Below are positions 1-8,187 of a DNA stretch of 35,342 bases, piece by piece (position 1 is the stretch's first letter; every line of letters starts with the position of its first letter). The DNA comes from Desulforhopalus sp. GTDB lineage: Bacteria; Desulfobacterota; Desulfobulbia; Desulfobulbales; Desulfocapsaceae. Location of the stretch: contig JALNVI010000024.1 of assembly GCA_023231425.1 (NCBI GenBank), forward strand, positions 1 through 35,342. The letters are read 5' to 3'. The notes under the pieces are model-generated. The model searched no databases. It had not been told where the DNA came from and worked only from the letters and a program-made list of their open reading frames with translations. A program made the position numbers and the translations under genes.

Positions 1-55
1 GCAAAGGCATGGGTGGTTGAAGAATTTTTTCGACACCAAGGCTGCTTCGTGCGTC

Positions 56-72
56 CTCCCGCTGAGCGGGAG
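56..72. repeat. Perfect 8-bp hairpin palindrome downstream of cmr6
   Basis: CTCCCGCT and AGCGGGAG flank a single G, about 34 bases past the cmr6 stop. There is no T-run on either strand, so it is not a typical intrinsic terminator. It could be a 3' RNA-stabilising hairpin for the cas transcript or part of a feature that continues outside the window. Bases 1-105 hold no gene I can support. Confidence 0.4.
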
Positions 73-105
73 TAAGGGTGTGATTAAAGAGAACGAGGAG
101 ACGGG

Positions 106-1491
106 TCATCTCTTTTTCATCTCCAGATTCAAGTCTTTCATTCTCAGCTCCCAATATTCAAGCATTTCCTTTTCACTTTTCTCATCTGCTTCAAGGGATT
201 TGACAGCCTCACCAAAGTCTGCCAATGGTGGATATACCTGCTTATACTCCAGCAAAAAATCACAGATCTCATCTGCAGATTTTCCGGTAAGATAATCGAC
301 TGCTGCAGGTGCATACTTCCAGAGCCACATTTCACGATCTTTTCTCTGCTGTTCCCCGACAAGAGGTTCACAAAGAGCAAAAATTTGTTGCACAAGAGGA
401 TCTCTGGTATCGACCTCTATCCGTAGTCCTTTTTTTAACTGGTTGTAGATTGTTGAGACCTCTTTCCAGCTGGAGACGGATGCCTCCTCTAATCTTCCGA
501 GAAAAGCCTTGACCGGGCAATACCGGGAAAACAGATCATCCAGTCTTTTCTCATAAGGCAATTCCTGCGCCTTTTCTGTAAAAGCATCCTCCTGCTCACT
601 CGGAAAGCCCTCCTTTTCTTCAATAAAAGCTTTCAATTCATCTGCCTTCATTGCCTTAATGCGTACTGCAACTTCATGAGAAGTATACTTATACTTAAAA
701 CGACCATAACCAACTCTGGTTTTCGCTCCAAAACCACACTCCGCGCCAAGTTTCACCAGCATTTTTTTTGCCAGTTCCCGCCATCCTTTTTCCCCTCGAA
801 TGGAGAAGAAAAAACACTCTCCCGGAGCAACAACAATAAATCCGTTTGGTACTGGCGATGCAGTTCCATCAGGCCAGGCACCTTTCTCGCCTCGATAATA
901 TGGGCCATTATGAACCGTGATAATATCCCTTTTGAAAGGACTGGTCGTTTTCGGGACCCACCAGGCATCCAGAAAATCCAGAAAACCACCGTTGGCCCGC
1001 CCCTCTTCATCACCTCCACCAAACATGACGCGAGAGTTCTCCCCTGCAACCCCATCTGCAGCAAGGGCGCTTTTTTGCCACTCAGTCTCGCTATTGTGAT
1101 GGGCAAAGGAAGAGAGAGCCCCCTTCACTGCACTTCCCGGAATTAGAGGAGTTCCCCATGGATATTGCAGGGTGATACCAAACTCGTGAATATTCTGATC
1201 GCCCATTCCCACGACCAGGGGACTGGTCAGTTGCAGTTCAAAACAGGTGACGGCAGAATTGTTCTCCAGCTCCTTTTTCCGCAGTGAAAAGCTCTTGTTA
1301 TATAATGAAAAGGTGCCCAGGCTGATTCCTTTTTCCAACGAGGTAAGTGCGGCCTCCTTACAATCAGTTTCCCCCGTTTCATCAATTCCAGAACAGAGCT
1401 TATTGAAAAGCAGAGAGAGATTTTCCGTCGATTGACTTGATGTGTTCGCACCTGAAAAACATTGTACGGCCTTACGTACTGAAGGGATCAC
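106..1491 (-). CDS. cmr6: Type III-B RAMP protein Cmr6, with long C-terminal extension
   Basis: Cmr6 is a RAMP-fold subunit near the crRNA 3' end of the type III-B effector complex. The RAMP signature is visible at residues 86-130 (LQLTSPLVVGMGD, then PLIPGSAVKGALSSF) and the glycine-rich ending at 252-265 (CGFGAKTRVGYGRF). The RAMP part therefore spans roughly residues 80-268. The protein is 461 residues, longer than the 250-350 I would expect. About 190 charged, mostly helical-looking residues follow the RAMP domain and end in a Lys/Glu-rich, coiled-coil-like tail. Its start overlaps the cmr5 stop by 4 bases (ATGA), implying translational coupling. It is the last gene of the operon seen here. 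The family call rests on motifs plus position; the function of the extension is unknown. Confidence 0.9.
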   Translation of the reverse strand: MIPSVRKAVQCFSGANTSSQSTENLSLLFNKLCSGIDETGETDCKEAALTSLEKGISLGTFSLYNKSFSLRKKELENNSAVTCFELQLTSPLVVGMGDQNIHEFGITLQYPWGTPLIPGSAVKGALSSFAHHNSETEWQKSALAADGVAGENSRVMFGGGDEEGRANGGFLDFLDAWWVPKTTSPFKRDIITVHNGPYYRGEKGAWPDGTASPVPNGFIVVAPGECFFFSIRGEKGWRELAKKMLVKLGAECGFGAKTRVGYGRFKYKYTSHEVAVRIKAMKADELKAFIEEKEGFPSEQEDAFTEKAQELPYEKRLDDLFSRYCPVKAFLGRLEEASVSSWKEVSTIYNQLKKGLRIEVDTRDPLVQQIFALCEPLVGEQQRKDREMWLWKYAPAAVDYLTGKSADEICDFLLEYKQVYPPLADFGEAVKSLEADEKSEKEMLEYWELRMKDLNLEMKKR

Positions 1492-1871
1492 GGCTGGCCC
1501 CCCTTCTCTTTTGCTATAAGGGTGTCGGCAAACCTTTTATGCCAGTTCAGCAAATGAAGGGTCTCCCGGGTAAGCACCATGTATTGCGGAAGAGAAGCTT
1601 CTTGGGCCTGCTTATACAGGAGATCATCATCCTGCCCTTTGAGAATGGAGAGCTTTTGTAATTCATCCTGCAGATGCCCCAGCAGTATGGCGTGCTGTTG
1701 TTCTTTTGTTTTGGATTTAAAAAAGGCAAGAGTCTGTATCAGACCGGAGTTCCGGACCAGGCTCCCGGCCTTTTTGGATAGGGTTTTATATTTATCCGCC
1801 CATTCCCCCTCTGCCGCCTTCTGCACATTGGGCAGCACAACTTCCGCATAGCGCTGGCTTTTACTTTTCAT
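1488..1871 (-). CDS. cmr5: Type III-B small subunit Cmr5
   Basis: A 127-residue, mostly alpha-helical protein with the length and position of Cmr5, the small subunit that stacks along the Cmr4 backbone and contacts the target RNA. Recognisable family features are the N-terminal RYAEVVLPNV segment, the KYKTLSKKAGSLVRNSGLIQTLAFF block (residues about 28-52) and a C-terminal LLNWHKRFADTLIAKEKG tail. It overlaps cmr4 upstream by 4 bases and cmr6 downstream by 4 bases, so its stoichiometry is probably set by translational coupling. No catalytic role is expected. Nothing unusual is seen. Confidence 0.93.
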   Translation of the reverse strand: MKSKSQRYAEVVLPNVQKAAEGEWADKYKTLSKKAGSLVRNSGLIQTLAFFKSKTKEQQHAILLGHLQDELQKLSILKGQDDDLLYKQAQEASLPQYMVLTRETLHLLNWHKRFADTLIAKEKGGQP

Positions 1872-2776
1872 TTAGCCCTCCTCTGAGAGAAGATCAAGGA
1901 AACCAGACCTCTGCCTGTGGTCGCATTCCCTCCTACCTGCAGAGAAAGTGGCATGGAGCATACCAAGTCGAGCAAGGCCTCGGCAGAGAGATCGTGATAC
2001 TTTTCGCCCCTGCCATTTTCGCCATAAACAGCTCCGAGAAAAAGAGTCTCGGCGGGAACATACTCCTCATACCAGAGGGCACCATCCTCCACGACTCCAT
2101 TTTCACCAATTTTATTATGTGCAGAAACCGGCAGACTCGTTTCGCACAAAAAATCAAGGACATCATTATCGACAACCACAAACCCTTCATGGAAAAAGCT
2201 CTGTCCTTCTGTATCATCCGGGTAGAGTTCTTTTGCGAGTAGAGTTGCCCACTCATCCGCGTTTTTCTGAGAATCTGGATCAACTAACAGGTCAAGTTCC
2301 TCCAGCAGGAGCTGTTTCCCTCCCGCCCGCAGAAGCCTTGAATTCTGTGGCACCGCAGAATGGTACTCTGTTGTATCCTGAGGATGAGCAAAGTGGGGAA
2401 TTTCAGGGAGGTTTTCATACCCGGCCCGTAGCATCTCCTCCTTAAGAAGTCGTAAAGTCTGCGGGGAAGCGACATGGGCATATGTGCCGAAGTAAGACCG
2501 TACCGGGAGACAGATCAGCTGGCAGTCAGTAAAAGAGAGAGCCGAAGCAGAGTCACTTTTTCCCTTCTGCATTCCGCCAAAGGCTGCAGCAAATTTTTCC
2601 TGCTCTTCTGTCTCCTCAAAGTAATCTCGCAACACACCCTTTATTGATGTTCCAGGAACAAGCGGATGGCCGGTAAGGCTGTGCTTCGCCACTGGCAGAT
2701 CAATATCAGAAAGCCCCTGCCCAATTCCGCAATGGAGACCTGACCGGGTTTGCATAAAATAGAGCTGCATCTTCAT
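1868..2776 (-). CDS. cmr4: Type III-B backbone RAMP and target-RNA nuclease Cmr4
   Basis: Cmr4 (Csm3-like, Cas7 group) forms the repeating backbone of the effector filament and cuts bound target RNA at 6-nt intervals. The RAMP N-terminus is clear (MQLYFMQTRSGLHCGIGQG). The conserved loop follows as DIDLP, with Asp26 in the position of the catalytic aspartate known in Cmr4 proteins; then comes HPLVPGTSIKGVLRDYF. The C-terminal glycine loop is VGGNATTGRGLV. The length of 302 residues is normal. It lies 3 bases after cmr3 and overlaps cmr5 by 4 bases. Target-RNA cleavage is therefore predicted to be intact. Confidence 0.95.
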   Translation of the reverse strand: MKMQLYFMQTRSGLHCGIGQGLSDIDLPVAKHSLTGHPLVPGTSIKGVLRDYFEETEEQEKFAAAFGGMQKGKSDSASALSFTDCQLICLPVRSYFGTYAHVASPQTLRLLKEEMLRAGYENLPEIPHFAHPQDTTEYHSAVPQNSRLLRAGGKQLLLEELDLLVDPDSQKNADEWATLLAKELYPDDTEGQSFFHEGFVVVDNDVLDFLCETSLPVSAHNKIGENGVVEDGALWYEEYVPAETLFLGAVYGENGRGEKYHDLSAEALLDLVCSMPLSLQVGGNATTGRGLVSLIFSQRRAK

Positions 2777-2779
2777 GAG

Positions 2780-3967
2780 TTATTCTCCTTCTATAGATTG
2801 TTTGCCAATACAGACACAGCCGTACCCATCCGCTGTTTCCGTCATTGCAAGATTTTTTCCCCACAACTTTGCGGCCAGTTCAGGCGCCTGCTGCGGATTT
2901 TTTAACTCGATGAGATAGACACTTCCTGCCGGAACCAGCCTGGCGGTGGCCTTCGGTCCGCGAGTCTCCATGTCCCAACCACTGACCGCCTGCCAGCGGG
3001 GAAGAGAAGCAGAAACCAGGCGTAAATCGATATCACTGCCAGGGAGTCTCTTCCATGCCGTTTCCCGTCCGCCATCATCGGGATGAAGCCAGGAAGGTGC
3101 CCAGGAAGCAAAATTTCCAGCAGTAACAAGAATCAATCGAAGATAACGAGAAGGCGTAAAGGGCGGGCATGGTGGAAAAAGTTCCGCCGCACTCTCAATA
3201 TGAGCAATTTTACGGTCACCACCGAGGAAATAAGAGCCTTCCGGGTGGTCATCTTCGCGCATTCCAGTGAGCTCCACACCTATGCCATAACGCCCAGGCA
3301 GCTGGTCTTCCCCGGATTTCCGCCCCAGACGGATACCCCGTGAGGAAAAGAGTTGTCCTTCAAGCACCGTCCCGGTATCATTATTTACTGCGGTATGGAG
3401 ACGAAGCTCCTCCACAGGCCAATCAGTCCCCAGCTCTTTGTCTGTAAGTGGCTGAGGAAAAGAACCATCCTCCAGCCATTGCTCAAAGGGCTTCTGATAC
3501 CAGAGGTCCGGGGCATTTTTCGCCGGTTTTTCTCTGACCTTAGAAATTGGCAAAAGCCAATTACTCCAAGGAAGATTCACTCCTTCTCCATTACGAGGGG
3601 ATTCATAATGCAGGGGATGAAGAGAAAAAGATTTATGTCCGCTCTGTTTCTTCGCCTCTGTGATAATAACATCAGCCGGTGCCGGGAAAAGAGGCTGCCA
3701 ATCCTCCCCTCTCTCTAACTGCCACATTGGAATCATTCGCAGCATTCCTATCTTTTTTATCTGCTCAATATTCTGTTTGCTCTTTTCTCCGACAAAAAAG
3801 TCCATATCACGGGAGAGCCCGATGCGACTGCGAAACATGCCCAAAACTGTGCAGGGATGCGGCCAGCGCAGCAATCCGCCATGCACCTGGGCATCGTTGC
3901 CAAATGGACGGCCGTCACGAAAAACCAGTGCCTCTTCAGAGTGTACGATATAGATATTATTCTTCAT
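2780..3967 (-). CDS. cmr3: Type III-B RAMP protein Cmr3
   Basis: Cmr3 (Cas5 group) holds the 5' handle of the crRNA and pairs with Cas10 at the foot of the complex. The protein has 395 residues and opens with the typical RAMP beginning: EEALVFRDGRPFG, then a glycine-rich segment GGLLRWPHPCTVLGMFRSRIG. A second conserved block, GRKSGEDQLPGRYGIGVELTG, lies near residues 215-235. Its start overlaps the cas10 stop by one base. Length and order match canonical cmr operons, and no truncation is seen. Confidence 0.92.
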   Translation of the reverse strand: MKNNIYIVHSEEALVFRDGRPFGNDAQVHGGLLRWPHPCTVLGMFRSRIGLSRDMDFFVGEKSKQNIEQIKKIGMLRMIPMWQLERGEDWQPLFPAPADVIITEAKKQSGHKSFSLHPLHYESPRNGEGVNLPWSNWLLPISKVREKPAKNAPDLWYQKPFEQWLEDGSFPQPLTDKELGTDWPVEELRLHTAVNNDTGTVLEGQLFSSRGIRLGRKSGEDQLPGRYGIGVELTGMREDDHPEGSYFLGGDRKIAHIESAAELFPPCPPFTPSRYLRLILVTAGNFASWAPSWLHPDDGGRETAWKRLPGSDIDLRLVSASLPRWQAVSGWDMETRGPKATARLVPAGSVYLIELKNPQQAPELAAKLWGKNLAMTETADGYGCVCIGKQSIEGE

Positions 3968-5775
3968 CAGGATTCTCCTTTCTCAATTCCACACAACTCT
4001 GCCCCTGCCAGTTGATGCGCGACGACCAGTTCACTGGCGAGATGATAGAGGCTTGTATGACCAGACAGCAACTCTGCGGCACCCTGCGCTGTCAAGGAAC
4101 TGGCCTCAAAATCTTTATGGCAAATAAGGCGAATTGCCTCCAGGGCCGCTGGTGAATCAGGATAACAATTGTCCGTTCCACACCCCTTCCATAGCAGTTC
4201 ATCACCACACTCTGCCACCAGGGCCCTGAGCTGATAGGCAAGTCGCGAACTGAAAGCCCCGTTCCGATAACGCTGTACCCACTCATTCATCCGCGTCACA
4301 AATGGTTTAAGAGCGTTGTCCTCCTCCCAGAGACCACACAGTTTGATATCAGAGCCACTCCGTTTTGATTGGGTAATTGCCAGCCTGTTTCTTCCCTGCT
4401 GCTTTGCCAGTGTCTCTGCCTGGCGGGCAAGAACAATGGATTGATCCATGGGATGTTTGACATGGACTATTGCCACACCCAATGAAAAGGTGGGAGGACT
4501 GTCAATTTCGGTTCCTGCACAAGCATCTTTCATCACCTTGCTGAAGGATCGATTAATTGCTTCCGCACAGGAAAGCATTGTATGAAGAGGGGTGTACCCC
4601 ATCACATCATCTCCCCCGCTGTAGACCACCTTGCCGGAATACTGTGCAAAAACGTTTCTAACCCCCACGGCAAAACGATCAAGTTCCACAGAAAATTGAC
4701 GATGATGGTCCATCTCTTTCATTTTACTCAGAGTCTGCCCCATATTGTCGCCATCCCCAACCAGCAGGCAGACATAGGGCCCAGGTTCTCCAGCTTTTCG
4801 GTGCAACTGTTGTATATCCTTCTTCAGCTTCTCCCATACCTCCCCCTCCACGCTATCTCTGTGCTGCCCATACTCCTCAGCGAAGGAGAGAGGGAGCAGT
4901 AATTCTACCGGAAAGTCCTCAGGAAGGGACAGTTTTCGTCCATTTTTCGGCGGCTTTACGGGTGCTCCTCCGGAAGGATACAGCCTCTCTGCCGAAGGGA
5001 GAGAGGCTATGGTCGCAGCGAATGAAGGATCTGTAACAGCGAGTTCTGCCAGTCTGTCCAGCAGTGGTTCCACCGCAAGTTGGGCAAAATTATCGAAATG
5101 GGGGGACTTTTCTCTTACGGGGCCGAACCGCTTGATCAGTCCCATGGCATCAAGATGTTCCCCCTTTTTAAGCTGACAGGAGTGGAATTTATTTCCTCTA
5201 AGCACTGATTCTCTAATCCCGTCCAGACTGGATTTAGGAATTCCCGCACCATTCCAGGGTGCTGCTGAGAATTCACGTAAGGCCTTCCTTCCGGCAAGCA
5301 ATCGCTCACAACGTACCAGTGAATCTGAATAATTTTCAGTCAGGGGTGTCCAGGCTGCAAAGAATTCCCCGAAGTCATCAAGCTCTTCCTTGAAAAGCTT
5401 TCTATTGATATTCCGCTGATCCTTTGTGGAAATAGTCTTTAGCGCACTCTGTGCCATGCCCTGCCAACGGTCATAAAAGGCTTTTCGTGCCTCTTCAACC
5501 AGAGCCTCTGGTTCTCCCTCAGCCATTTCACCTGTTCTGACAAGAATCTTATTGGCGGTATTAAGTTCAGATTTTGGTTCCAGCTTACCCTTGTCCTCAA
5601 TTCCCGGGAAAATCAGATCACAACCGGCATCGGAAAGGTATTTCGCCACGGCCTTGGAGAGTTCTGAAAGAAGCCAGGAGCCATACCAGAGGTCGCGAAG
5701 TTTACGGGCGGAGGCAATAAACTCCTGCACAGGCCCAACGGAAATGGAGAGCAGATATTGTTGTTTTTCTCTCAT
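3967..5775 (-). CDS. cas10: Type III-B large subunit Cas10 (Cmr2), cyclase motif intact, HD domain absent
   Basis: Cas10 is the signature subunit; on target RNA binding its palm domain converts ATP to cyclic oligoadenylates. The protein has 602 residues. It begins directly with the segment SISVGPVQEFIASARKLRDL that usually follows the HD nuclease domain, and no HD-type histidine cluster precedes it, so single-strand DNase activity is not expected. The cyclase is well preserved: GDGDN at residues 340-344 and GGDD at 387-390. A helical C-terminal domain follows. It overlaps cmr1 by 4 bases upstream and cmr3 by 1 base downstream. The implied output is cyclic oligoadenylate signalling plus Cmr4 target cleavage; that functional reading is inference from the motifs. 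Confidence 0.95.
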   Translation of the reverse strand: MREKQQYLLSISVGPVQEFIASARKLRDLWYGSWLLSELSKAVAKYLSDAGCDLIFPGIEDKGKLEPKSELNTANKILVRTGEMAEGEPEALVEEARKAFYDRWQGMAQSALKTISTKDQRNINRKLFKEELDDFGEFFAAWTPLTENYSDSLVRCERLLAGRKALREFSAAPWNGAGIPKSSLDGIRESVLRGNKFHSCQLKKGEHLDAMGLIKRFGPVREKSPHFDNFAQLAVEPLLDRLAELAVTDPSFAATIASLPSAERLYPSGGAPVKPPKNGRKLSLPEDFPVELLLPLSFAEEYGQHRDSVEGEVWEKLKKDIQQLHRKAGEPGPYVCLLVGDGDNMGQTLSKMKEMDHHRQFSVELDRFAVGVRNVFAQYSGKVVYSGGDDVMGYTPLHTMLSCAEAINRSFSKVMKDACAGTEIDSPPTFSLGVAIVHVKHPMDQSIVLARQAETLAKQQGRNRLAITQSKRSGSDIKLCGLWEEDNALKPFVTRMNEWVQRYRNGAFSSRLAYQLRALVAECGDELLWKGCGTDNCYPDSPAALEAIRLICHKDFEASSLTAQGAAELLSGHTSLYHLASELVVAHQLAGAELCGIEKGES

Positions 5776-7025
5776 GATTTGGCCTCCTTTACTTCGAGTG
5801 CCTTAAAGAGGGCATCATAGGGGTTTTCACCTATTTGCCCCTCTTTTTTTGCACCCTTCTGCAACCTGTGATTGCGCCAGTTTCTCGGGTGTGCCTCCAG
5901 TGGAATTGCCGAGCGTAAATTTGAATCCTGAAACAGTTCCAAATCTGGAATTGTACTGTTGAGCAACAGGCAGACGTTCATATAATTATCTCCACTCAAT
6001 CTAATAATTTTGAGTATCACGGGAGATGGCCAGCGCGTTTTTCCGCCGGCGGGGCGAACCTCAAGAGTTCCCCCAGGATCGCCCTCGTTGTCTTTGAATT
6101 TATATTGAACAGGCAAGCCATAGGCAGCTCGAGGGAAATATGGCTTCTCAAAGAGAGGTAGGTGTTTGCTATATTCCTTTGTTAGAAGTCGAATCCCATC
6201 GGCATCTGCCCAGTTCGTTCTGCCAAATTTTTTCTCTTTTGCATCATCCTGACGAAAATTCTTATACTTTTCCAAATACTCTTTCCATATCTTCACAGGG
6301 TCATCACCATTAGCAGGAGAGAAGCCAAAGCGCCCCTGTGCCAATAATGGCATGGGAGATTGACCAAAGGCAGGAGATTTGACAGAAGAGAATTCCTTCA
6401 CAAATTCCTCTATTGCTTCTCCGTCCGGAAATTCTTTCATGACCTCTTTACAGTAGAGAGAACCGCAACCCCGTGTTGTCCGCGCACCAATACCACCAAA
6501 GAGAAGCCACAGTTTCACGCTCATCTCAACCTCCTTCTTCATCTCCTGTGGGCAACGGATTTCCAATGAGAAAGAGCAGGATGTAATCAAAGTGAAGGAG
6601 CTTTTATCTTGCTGTCCCTGCAGGGGGAAAAGGACATAACCTGGGAATTCTGGATAATCCATCAGCCCTTTTCCATTCATTTCCAACCTCTTCTTCCCGA
6701 CACCACCAACTTTGGTAATATTCAGTATGACAGAAGAGGCCTTCCCCTCATTAGAATCTGAAGTAACTGCTCCTCCCCAGATGTCGGCTTCACGCTGCAT
6801 CAACTTTTCCGGGCTGTTAACCTGCTGCATCGTCCGCCACCAGAAGCGCAATTGTCCTTTGACGGAAGGAGTTCGAATCAGATTTGTTTCATCTGGACAA
6901 TAACTTTTTGTGCCGCCCCCCATGACAGGTGTGAGAAGCTCAATTTGATACTTCAGGACAGAATTTTTCTCTCCTGTAAAGGACTCCGGGGCAGGTATGG
7001 GAGGGTATTTTCGTGACATTTTCAT
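5772..7025 (-). CDS. cmr1: Type III-B RAMP protein Cmr1
   Basis: Cmr1 caps the crRNA 3' end of the Cmr complex. The 417-residue protein starts with the family signature YQIELLTPVMGGG, followed by RTPSVKGQLRFWWRTM, about residues 25-70. A second glycine-rich RAMP segment is LLFGGIGARTTRGCGSL near residue 175. The C-terminal half has the usual second RAMP-like module, including LPVQYKFKD and WPSPVILKIIRL. It is the first gene of the tightly overlapping cmr block and is separated from the upstream CARF gene by 79 bases containing an inverted repeat. That gap is the only real break in the operon, so an internal promoter or processing site there is possible. Confidence 0.93.
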   Translation of the reverse strand: MKMSRKYPPIPAPESFTGEKNSVLKYQIELLTPVMGGGTKSYCPDETNLIRTPSVKGQLRFWWRTMQQVNSPEKLMQREADIWGGAVTSDSNEGKASSVILNITKVGGVGKKRLEMNGKGLMDYPEFPGYVLFPLQGQQDKSSFTLITSCSFSLEIRCPQEMKKEVEMSVKLWLLFGGIGARTTRGCGSLYCKEVMKEFPDGEAIEEFVKEFSSVKSPAFGQSPMPLLAQGRFGFSPANGDDPVKIWKEYLEKYKNFRQDDAKEKKFGRTNWADADGIRLLTKEYSKHLPLFEKPYFPRAAYGLPVQYKFKDNEGDPGGTLEVRPAGGKTRWPSPVILKIIRLSGDNYMNVCLLLNSTIPDLELFQDSNLRSAIPLEAHPRNWRNHRLQKGAKKEGQIGENPYDALFKALEVKEAKS

Positions 7026-7071
7026 CTCCTTGTATGTAATAATGGAAAAGATGCCTTGTTAGGATATACTT

Positions 7072-7099
7072 GTTGCAGGGAAAATTCTATTTCTGCAAC
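7072..7099. repeat. Inverted repeat in the CARF-cmr1 gap
   Basis: GTTGCAG (7072-7078) and CTGCAAC (7093-7099) form a 7-bp stem with a 14-base loop in the only sizeable gap of the cas operon. There is no T-run, so termination is unlikely. It could be an RNA-processing or stability hairpin, or an operator. Confidence 0.35.
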
Positions 7100-7104
7100 G
7101 TTGC

Positions 7105-8187
7105 TTACATAATGGCTATCCTCTTCTTATTGATCTCAATGCCGTAAAGCGTATCTGGGCGTTTTCCCCGTGAAGAAATAAGAATTTCTGCAGCACTTTC
7201 CCCAAAGGCCCGTAACAGGTCACGCTTTATCTTTGATTTGTAGGAGTTGAAATTTTCTACATTCAGATTCAGAATTCCGGTGTCACTGGTTGCAGAAACT
7301 TTCCCCACACAGATCTGTTGATAGAGTTCTGCAATTTCCTGCTGATGCTCGAGGAGTTCCAGAGCGGTAAACCACCTTTGTTTCTGTACAGCGAGACAGA
7401 AAAAAGTGTAGAGAGCAAGACGGGCGGGATGCATATCCAGCTCCACTCCGCCATAACAGAGGGTGGCGTTCTTCAGAGAAATTTCAAGTCGGAGATCTTC
7501 CTTCTTTACCAGGGAAGTGAGCAGTGTTCCGGGAGGATGCGGCGCGATCAGCAGGTCACTGGCAAATCGTTCGCGCAAGGAGATAAAAGGGATGGGAATA
7601 AGATACAACTCTGCGTCACTGCTGGATTTCCTGCAGAAGTGACCATCACAGGTCTTGACTTTCATCATCTTTTCTTGCACCGGGGGATACCAGAACCCGG
7701 GGTTTGACTCAAACTCCGGGGAAACAAGAATATGGAAAAGGCGATCCTGTCGCCGTCCATAAAGCTGGACGGCCAGAGTAAGACAGGAACTCATGGTTTT
7801 TCGCCCTCCCGCTATCAGAAAGTAGACAATATTACTCCTCTCTGCTGTGAGGGTTCGGGTAAGTTCTGTGGTGAGGGAAAGGAGATGTTCGTTATCCTCA
7901 CCGGTAAAAATATCAGTCAGAGGTTTTCCATTCTCTCCGCAGGGAATATGAATATTACGTTCAGTAAAGGTAATTTTTCCAACATCAATTTTATACTCCT
8001 TACAAAACCGAAAGTATTGCCCACCCCCCTCTCCCAGCAGTTGAGACAACAGAAGTTCTTTGCCTGACAGAGTGGTTATGATGTGAATTTCATCAACCAT
8101 CCGTCCCTGCTGATGAAGACAGTAGAGAGTCTCAGTAATTACCTGAGGAGCAAGCCCGGAGAGTGCCAGGAGAATCCGCCTTCCCAT
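7105..8187 (-). CDS. CARF-domain protein, NE0113/Csx1-III-U type, with C-terminal winged helix
   Basis: The 360-residue protein has an N-terminal CARF (Rossmann-like) domain. The signature of the NE0113 family (also called ring nuclease Csm6-like in databases) is at residues 5-23 (ILLALSGLAPQVITETLYC), and the ligand-pocket motif AGGRKTM is at 126-132. CARF domains bind cyclic oligoadenylates made by Cas10. The C-terminal part (about 236-360) has no Rx4-6H HEPN motif. It instead resembles a response-regulator-type winged helix: a helical block with MHPARLALYTFF, then YKSKIKRDLLRAF and a wing-like SSRGKRPDTLYGIEIN. Likely roles are a cyclic-oligoadenylate-responsive transcription factor, a ring nuclease that ends the signal, or both. 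The start overlaps the cas6 stop by one base (TAATG). Confidence 0.85.
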   Translation of the reverse strand: MGRRILLALSGLAPQVITETLYCLHQQGRMVDEIHIITTLSGKELLLSQLLGEGGGQYFRFCKEYKIDVGKITFTERNIHIPCGENGKPLTDIFTGEDNEHLLSLTTELTRTLTAERSNIVYFLIAGGRKTMSSCLTLAVQLYGRRQDRLFHILVSPEFESNPGFWYPPVQEKMMKVKTCDGHFCRKSSSDAELYLIPIPFISLRERFASDLLIAPHPPGTLLTSLVKKEDLRLEISLKNATLCYGGVELDMHPARLALYTFFCLAVQKQRWFTALELLEHQQEIAELYQQICVGKVSATSDTGILNLNVENFNSYKSKIKRDLLRAFGESAAEILISSRGKRPDTLYGIEINKKRIAIM

